A stretch of DNA of 64,000 bases from Neobacillus dielmonensis. GTDB taxonomy: Bacteria; Bacillota; Bacilli; Bacillales; Cytobacillaceae. The DNA lies in contig NZ_HG942029.1 in assembly GCF_000612665.1 (NCBI RefSeq), forward strand, positions 37,185 through 101,184. The letters run 5' to 3'. This document shows positions 59,132 through 64,000 of the stretch, piece by piece; the stretch's first letter is position 1, and each line of letters begins with the position of its first letter. The position numbers and the translations under genes are program-made. The notes beneath the pieces are model-generated. The model was given only the letters and a program-made list of their open reading frames with translations, was not told where the DNA came from and did not search any database.

Positions 59132-60460
59132 ATGCAAAAGTACTTTGAGTTTGAGAAGTACGGTACCAATTATCGTCGGGAATTTATTGGCGGATTCACT
59201 ACATTTTTAGCAATGGCTTATATTTTAGTAGTCAACCCGTTAACATTGTCACTCGCTTCCATAAAGGATCTTCCAGATGCATTAAGAATGGACTATGGCG
59301 CGGTTTTTGTTGCGACAGCCCTGGCATCTGCAATCGGTTCGATTATCATGGGCCTGATCGGAAAATATCCGTTGGCACTCGCACCGGGGATGGGCTTAAA
59401 TGCGTTCTTCGCTTATTCGGTTGTATTGGGCAGTGGAATTCCATGGCAGCATGCACTTGGAGCGGTTCTTATTTCGGGTATTTTCTTCTTCTTACTGACG
59501 TTAACTGGTCTTCGTGAGAAATTAATAAATGCGATTCCACAGGAATTAAAGTATGCGGTAAGTGCCGGAATTGGTTTGTTTATCACGTTTGTTGGCTTGC
59601 AAAATGCGAAAATCATTGTCAATAATGATGCCACCCTTGTTGGGTTGGGTGACCTAACAGATGGAAATGTATTACTAGCTATTTTTGGAATTTTCGTGAC
59701 AGTGATTATGATGACGAGGAAAATCAACGGAGCTGTTTTTTATGGAATGGTGATCACTGTTATTGTCGGAATGATTTTTGGTTTAATTGATGTCCCACAC
59801 CAAATCGTGGGGAAAGTTCCTAGTTTAGAACCAACCTTTGGTGCAGCTTTCTCTTCCTTTGGTGACAGTTCGTTCTACACAACTGCTATGTTGGGAGTTA
59901 TTTTAACCTTCTTGTTTGTCGATTTCTTTGATAATGCAGGGACACTTGTTGCTGTAGCGGGACAGGCTGGGATTATGAAGGATAACAAACTTCCTCGTGC
60001 CGGAAGAGCGTTAATTTCCGACTCGGTTGCTTCAAGCGTTGGGGCCATTCTTGGAACCTCTACAACGACGTCTTTTGTGGAATCAACGGCAGGGGTTGCC
60101 GCGGGGGCAAGAACTGGTTTTGCTGCACTTGTAACAGCAGCATGCTTTATCTTATCGATCTTTTTCTTCCCATTATTGTCTGTTGTTACTGCACCTGTGA
60201 CAGCACCAGCTTTAATTATTGTCGGAGTACTGATGGTTTCATCACTAGGAAAAATTGATTGGACCAAATTTGAAATTGCTGTGCCATCGTTCTTAACGAT
60301 TATTACGATGCCGCTTTCTTATAGTATTGCAACTGGTATCGCAATCGGCTTTATCTTCTACCCAATCACGATGATCGTAAAAGGTCGTGCGAAAGAAATT
60401 AATCCGATTATGTACTTATTCTTTATCATCTTTGTACTTTACTTCATATTCTTAAAATAA
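59132..60460 (+). CDS. pbuG: Hypoxanthine/guanine permease, NCS2 family
   Basis: The 442-residue protein begins MQKYFEFEKYGTNYRREFIG, typical of AzgA/PbuG-type permeases, with about 12 membrane helices, LAPGMGLNAFFAYSVVLGSG (substrate-site helix 3), FVDFFDNAGTLVAVAGQAG (helix 8) and GTSTTTSFVESTAGVAAGAR (helix 10). It imports hypoxanthine and guanine with protons. It follows a guanine riboswitch and a PurR-type operator, matching its B. subtilis relative, and lies downstream of guaA with one opposite-strand gene between. ATG follows AGGGGGAAAGAATC. Confidence 0.95.
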   Translation: MQKYFEFEKYGTNYRREFIGGFTTFLAMAYILVVNPLTLSLASIKDLPDALRMDYGAVFVATALASAIGSIIMGLIGKYPLALAPGMGLNAFFAYSVVLGSGIPWQHALGAVLISGIFFFLLTLTGLREKLINAIPQELKYAVSAGIGLFITFVGLQNAKIIVNNDATLVGLGDLTDGNVLLAIFGIFVTVIMMTRKINGAVFYGMVITVIVGMIFGLIDVPHQIVGKVPSLEPTFGAAFSSFGDSSFYTTAMLGVILTFLFVDFFDNAGTLVAVAGQAGIMKDNKLPRAGRALISDSVASSVGAILGTSTTTSFVESTAGVAAGARTGFAALVTAACFILSIFFFPLLSVVTAPVTAPALIIVGVLMVSSLGKIDWTKFEIAVPSFLTIITMPLSYSIATGIAIGFIFYPITMIVKGRAKEINPIMYLFFIIFVLYFIFLK

Positions 60461-60475
60461 AAATTGTTTGACGTG

Positions 60476-60507
60476 AGCTGTGGGGATAGAACCTGCAGCT
60501 TTTTTTA
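60476..60507 (+). terminator. Terminator after pbuG
   Basis: A 9-bp stem with two G-U pairs (60476-60484 with 60492-60500), then seven T residues. Confidence 0.75.
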
Positions 60508-60691
60508 TTCTTCATTATAGAAACCTCGGAAAAAAGAAACTTGCACTATCTTGTTTTATAGAAAAGGATTCAGGGCTCCGCTTCAAGGAGTTTCCAGCAA
60601 TTTTACAGGTGCTTATCGAACATTGTCGTTGACTTTTCCTAGCTGCCTCTTTTACCATGTTAATGGATGAACAAGGAAAAGAGGAAAAACT

Positions 60692-61534
60692 ATGGCGGAA
60701 TTGCGGATTGATAAGGTATTAAATAACAATGTACTCATAGCTGAACACCCATCCTATCAAGAAGTCGTTTTGATTGGTAAAGGAATAGGCTTTAATCGCA
60801 AACGTGGCGATCTTATCAACGCGGATGCCGGGGAAAAGCTGTTTGTCTTGAGAAATGAAAAAGAACAAGCAAACTATATTCAATTACTTCCATTTATAAA
60901 TAATCAGCATCATGAGGCCATTATTTCAGCACTTGAGCTAATCAAGCAGAGAACAAACGCTCAATTAGATGAACATATCATTGTTGCCCTGACAGATCAC
61001 TTGATGTTTGCTCTATCTCGTGTCACTCAGGGGATTGAACTAAGAAACCCCATTTTAGCTGAGACGAAAGCGCTCTATCGATTTGAATACGAAATCGCAT
61101 CAGAGGTGGTTCAGCTTATAAAAGATAGGACCGGAATCCTTCTTCCTGTAGGTGAGATTGGGTTTATTGCGATTCATATCCATAGTGCCATGACGAACAA
61201 AAATCTGTCGGAAGTTAATCAACACTCCCAGCTCGTAACTAAGCTAGTGGAACTGGTAGAGGAACAATTCGGGCTGGAGATTGATAGAGACAGTGTAGGA
61301 TACATGAGGCTCGTCCGCCATCTTCGCTTTGCCATTGGGCGTGTCGTGAAGGGTGAAAGAGTGGAGGAACCTGAAAAAATTGCTGCCCTTCTTAAAGAGG
61401 AGTATCCTGTATGTTATAATCTCGCATGGAAGCTTATTAAAGTAATGCAGCACACTTTAAAGATGAAAGTATTTGATGCAGAAGCTGTGTATTTAACGAT
61501 GCATTTGCAGCGCCTGCAAAATAAATTTAAATAG
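60692..61534 (+). CDS. glcT: GlcT, PRD-type transcriptional antiterminator
   Basis: The 280-residue protein has an N-terminal CAT RNA-binding domain (RIDKVLNNNVLIAEHPSYQE, GKGIGFNRKRGD, about 1-60) and two PTS regulation domains: PRD1 (ALTDHLMFALSRVTQGIELR and EIGFIAIHIHSAM) and PRD2 (MRLVRHLRFAIGRVVKGERV and EAVYLTMHLQRLQ), with the conserved His residues. It binds the RAT hairpin ahead of ptsG and prevents termination when glucose is being transported. A RAT/terminator lies directly after its stop. A TTGACT at 60629 with TACCAT 18 bp later is a likely promoter. ATG follows AAGGAAAAGAGG. Confidence 0.95.
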   Translation: MAELRIDKVLNNNVLIAEHPSYQEVVLIGKGIGFNRKRGDLINADAGEKLFVLRNEKEQANYIQLLPFINNQHHEAIISALELIKQRTNAQLDEHIIVALTDHLMFALSRVTQGIELRNPILAETKALYRFEYEIASEVVQLIKDRTGILLPVGEIGFIAIHIHSAMTNKNLSEVNQHSQLVTKLVELVEEQFGLEIDRDSVGYMRLVRHLRFAIGRVVKGERVEEPEKIAALLKEEYPVCYNLAWKLIKVMQHTLKMKVFDAEAVYLTMHLQRLQNKFK

Positions 61535-61547
61535 CAGCATGTTTACG

Positions 61548-61655
61548 TGTTACTGATTCGATCAGGCATGAGTAATAAGTTTTGATGAATGGGGAGCAGT
61601 AGGTAAAAACTATACCCATTGCTATCATCATTGGACTTTTTATTCATGCTTTTTT
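61548..61655 (+). promoter_or_regulatory. RAT antiterminator and terminator ahead of ptsG
   Basis: GTGTTACTGATTCGATCAGG, continuing to 61577, matches the ribonucleic antiterminator known from B. subtilis ptsG. Its 3' half GCATGAGTAA (61566-61575) also pairs with TTATTCATGC (61640-61649) plus T run, forming a terminator with a long structured interior. The two folds exclude each other; GlcT binding should favour read-through. Confidence 0.9.
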
Positions 61656-61714
61656 GTTGTTGGAATTGTAATCGCTTCATGGGCTCTTGCTTTATCTTGG
61701 GAGGTATTATTTAC

Positions 61715-63757
61715 ATGTTTAAGAACGCTTTTGGTGTCTTGCAAAAAGTCGGTAAAGCACTCATGCTTCCGGTTGCCCTGTTGCCGGCAGCTGGTTTGCT
61801 GCTGGGGATCGGCAATGCATTGCAGCAGCCGACAACGCTAGATTATTTACCGTTTCTTCATGCACATTGGATCCAATTGGTGGCTAGTGTCATGGAGAAT
61901 GCAGGCTCCATCATTTTTGGCAACTTAGCACTGATCTTTGCAGCGGGTGTTGCCTTAGGTTTAGCGGGAGACGGTGCGGCTGCACTTGCGGCTATTGTTG
62001 GTTATTTGGTATTAAACCAGGTAATGAGCACTTGGGCTGGTGTCACGGCAAAGATGGTTGCTAACGATCCATCCTTTGCAAATGTGTTAGGAATCCCTAC
62101 CCTGCAAACAGGTGTATTCGGAGGTATTATCGTCGGATTGATTGCGGCTTTTTCCTACAATCGATACCATAATATCGAGATGCCTTCCTTCCTAGGATTC
62201 TTTGCAGGCAAACGGTTTGTCCCGATTGTAACAGCTGTTTTTTCGCTGTTAGCGGGTCTTTTGCTATTGCTGATATGGCCGCCGATTCAATACGGCATGA
62301 ATGTTGCTTCTAACTGGATGCTTGGAAGCGGGACCTACTTTTCCGTATTCATGTTTGGCTTTATTAAAAGGCTGCTTATTCCGTTTGGTTTGCACCACAT
62401 TTGGTATGCTCCATTCTGGTATGAGTTTGGTTCCTATAAGACAACTGCAGGTAATATTGTTCACGGTGACATGACGATTTTCTTTGCTCAATTAAAAGAT
62501 AATGTAAAACTTACTGCTGGATACTTTATGCAGGGGGAATTCCCGATTATGATGTTTGGTTTGCCAGCTGCTGCTTTAGCTATGTATCATACAGCAAAAC
62601 CAGAAAAGAAAAAGATGGTGGCAGGGTTATTGGGGTCTGCTGCGTTGACTTCGTTCCTAACAGGTATTACAGAACCACTGGAATTCTCATTCTTATTTGT
62701 ATCGCCGTTATTATTCTTTATTCACGCAGTTCTAGATGGTTTAGCGTTTGTATTGATGGCCATGTTCAAGGTCCATTTGGGTTACACATTCTCCGGCGGT
62801 GCCATTGATTATCTCTTATTTGGCATCCTTCCTGGAAAAGAGCTCTGGTGGATTGCCATTCTTTTAGGGATTGTTTTTGGAGTCATTTACTACATAATAT
62901 TCCGGTTCATTATTAGCACGTTCAACATTAAGACTCCAGGTAGAGAAGAGGAAGAGGATGAATTTGTAGAGGAGGCTCTGAAAGGACAAGCCGGAGAGCT
63001 TCCTTATCAAATTCTTGATGCAATGGGTGGACAACGGAATATCGCTTTTCTTGATGCATGTATCACGCGTCTTCGGGTTTCGGTACATGATATCAACGAC
63101 GTAAATAAAGGTAAATTGAGAAAGCTCGGAGCAGCAGGCATGTTAGAAGTGGGCAACAATATTCAGGCAATCTTTGGGCCACGTTCTGAAATTATTAAGG
63201 GACAGATGGAAGACATCATGAGCGGCAAAAGACCAAGGAACATGGAGGATCCAGAACAGAAGGAAGAAGATGCTAGTCAGAAAATACCGCAAGCTGATGC
63301 CAGCAATACAATTGTGGCCCCAATTAAAGGAGAAATAAAAGAGATTACTGAAGTGCCAGACCAAGTCTTTGCTAACAGAATGATGGGTGATGGCTTTGCG
63401 ATTGTTCCATCAGAGGGTTTGGTAGCTTCACCAGTTGACGGCAAAATTATCAATATGTTCCATACCAAGCACGCAATCGGTATTCTTTCTGACAGAGGCC
63501 GTGAGATTTTAATTCACGTGGGGCTTGATACGGTCAACCTGCAGGGCCAAGGCTTTGAAGTTTTAGTGTCTGAAAATGATACAGTTAAAAAAGGTCAACC
63601 GTTATTAGAATTTAATATCGATTACATTAAAGACCATGCGAAATCAACCATTACACCAATTGTCTTCACTAATTTAGCGGAAGGCGAAAAAGTTGTTATC
63701 AAAAAACGAGGACTTGTTGATCAAGGACAAGAAGACATTATTAACATTACAAACTAA
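61715..63757 (+). CDS. ptsG: PTS glucose-specific enzyme IICBA
   Basis: The 680-residue protein has a membrane IIC domain (about 1-400, ten helices; [52 protein letters not shown]), IIB ([15 protein letters not shown] with the phosphorylated Cys, about 450), a Glu/Gln-rich linker, and IIA ([20 protein letters not shown] with the active His, about 590). It imports and phosphorylates glucose. ATG 61715 follows TTGGGAGGT; an upstream in-frame start lies inside the leader and is rejected. Unlike the B. subtilis order ptsG-ptsH-ptsI, the gene is followed by a terminator and an rRNA operon. Confidence 0.95.
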   Translation: MFKNAFGVLQKVGKALMLPVALLPAAGLLLGIGNALQQPTTLDYLPFLHAHWIQLVASVMENAGSIIFGNLALIFAAGVALGLAGDGAAALAAIVGYLVLNQVMSTWAGVTAKMVANDPSFANVLGIPTLQTGVFGGIIVGLIAAFSYNRYHNIEMPSFLGFFAGKRFVPIVTAVFSLLAGLLLLLIWPPIQYGMNVASNWMLGSGTYFSVFMFGFIKRLLIPFGLHHIWYAPFWYEFGSYKTTAGNIVHGDMTIFFAQLKDNVKLTAGYFMQGEFPIMMFGLPAAALAMYHTAKPEKKKMVAGLLGSAALTSFLTGITEPLEFSFLFVSPLLFFIHAVLDGLAFVLMAMFKVHLGYTFSGGAIDYLLFGILPGKELWWIAILLGIVFGVIYYIIFRFIISTFNIKTPGREEEEDEFVEEALKGQAGELPYQILDAMGGQRNIAFLDACITRLRVSVHDINDVNKGKLRKLGAAGMLEVGNNIQAIFGPRSEIIKGQMEDIMSGKRPRNMEDPEQKEEDASQKIPQADASNTIVAPIKGEIKEITEVPDQVFANRMMGDGFAIVPSEGLVASPVDGKIINMFHTKHAIGILSDRGREILIHVGLDTVNLQGQGFEVLVSENDTVKKGQPLLEFNIDYIKDHAKSTITPIVFTNLAEGEKVVIKKRGLVDQGQEDIINITN

Positions 63758-63763
63758 ATGAAA

Positions 63764-63792
63764 CCGGCCCGATTGAAAAGGGCCGGCTTTTC
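63764..63792 (+). terminator. Terminator after ptsG
   Basis: CCGGCCC (63764-63770) pairs with GGGCCGG (63780-63786), followed by CTTTT, seven bases after the stop. Confidence 0.85.
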
Positions 63793-63831
63793 GAAATAAG
63801 TTTTTGGAAAATTGTTTTATTAATATTTACA

Positions 63832-63943
63832 TTGACTTCAATTGGAGACGGTGATATTATACATAAGCAGTCGTTGATGAGCAGTTAACAACTTGAAAAT
63901 GATAAAAAAGTTGTTGACATTGAAATTGATGATGTGCTATATT
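63832..63943 (+). promoter_or_regulatory. Tandem rRNA operon promoters P1 and P2
   Basis: P1: TTGACT (63832-63837), 17 bp, TATTAT (63855-63860). P2: TTGACA (63914-63919), 18 bp, TATATT (63938-63943). Two strong promoters about 80 bp apart upstream of a boxA are the Bacillus rrn layout. Confidence 0.9.
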
Positions 63944-64000
63944 AGTAGAGTCGCTTTTGAAAAGCACTCACGAAAATTGCTCTTTGAAAACTAAACAAAC
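63944..64000 (+). other. rRNA operon leader with boxA
   Basis: TGCTCTTTGAAAACTAAAC (from 63978) is the boxA-containing leader that precedes 16S rRNA in Bacillus. The 16S gene begins beyond the end of the window. Confidence 0.88.

Noticed and set aside
61619..61714. Upstream in-frame extension of ptsG
   Set aside because: It runs through the terminator region of the RAT leader and has no ribosome binding site; the EIIC N-terminus begins at 61715 after GGGAGGT.

Overview
The window looks like a chromosomal segment of a Bacillaceae bacterium (Bacillus/Neobacillus-like, low-GC Firmicute). The evidence is strong AGGAGG-type ribosome binding sites with frequent TTG/GTG starts, the gene order MoxR - DUF58 - TgpA - guaA - pbuG (as in B. 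subtilis yeaC-yeaD-yebA-guaA-pbuG), two guanine riboswitches, a GlcT antiterminator gene next to a ptsG leader with a recognisable RAT site, and an Spx/Rrf2 stress cluster. No plasmid or prophage backbone is seen. The window ends inside the leader of an rRNA operon (tandem P1/P2 promoters and boxA); the 16S gene itself lies beyond base 64000.

Region by region. 0.7-4.5 kb: an orphan phage-type replisome organiser and helicase-loader pair, an M20 metallopeptidase and a polysaccharide-deacetylase lipoprotein. 4.7-9.3 kb: a BlaI/MecI-type repressor, an M56 (BlaR1/MecR1-like) membrane protease whose usual penicillin-binding sensor is replaced by a Ser/Thr/Gln-rich repeat plus a YjgB/DUF4309-type domain, and a membrane-anchored NagZ-type glycosidase with the same kind of domain at its N-terminus. 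Five TACA-N2-TGTA operators lie in the divergent intergenic region, with the C-terminal relic of a class B penicillin-binding protein. 9.5-21.5 kb is a mosaic accessory zone: a PadR/HAAS pair, an unclassified two-gene transposase locus between 50-bp inverted repeats, a truncated ohrR, a frameshifted MFS pump, several short gene relics, bglC, a VOC protein and a WYL regulator. 21.7-25.1 kb: an alanine/glycine symporter and a MarR-MFS pair.

25.3-36.7 kb is one metabolic block: a degenerate PAS-AAA-HTH regulator with an FAD-linked 2-hydroxyacid dehydrogenase, then a class III aminotransferase, a complete oligopeptide ABC importer (binding protein, two permeases, two ATPases) and a PepV-type dipeptidase. 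It reads as peptide uptake, cleavage, deamination and oxidation of the products. 36.9-42.1 kb: a cupin, a secreted S15-type hydrolase, a decayed IS1182-family element, a GreA/GreB-family protein and a CynX/NimT-type transporter. 42.2-45.3 kb is a nitrosative/oxidative stress cluster: hmp, an Rrf2 repressor resembling B. anthracis SaiR, an IDEAL-domain protein, an Spx paralogue and a 44-residue stress protein, with three copies of a shared operator-like motif. A 10-unit array of 52-bp repeats follows.

45.9-50.6 kb (minus strand): an erythromycin-esterase-like enzyme and an ECF sigma factor - membrane protein - ABC ATPase - ABC permease operon. 50.9-60.5 kb: the yeaC-yeaD-yebA operon, then guaA and pbuG, each behind its own guanine riboswitch, pbuG also behind a PurR-box-like pair. 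A GTTGATT...AATCAAC repeat sits between the guaA riboswitch and its start codon, and further copies occur inside two IS1182 relics. 60.7-63.8 kb: glcT and ptsG. The most novel-looking item is the BlaI-M56-DUF4309/NagZ envelope-sensing locus; the 52-bp array, the degenerate AAA regulator and the IS1182/repeat association are the next most interesting.
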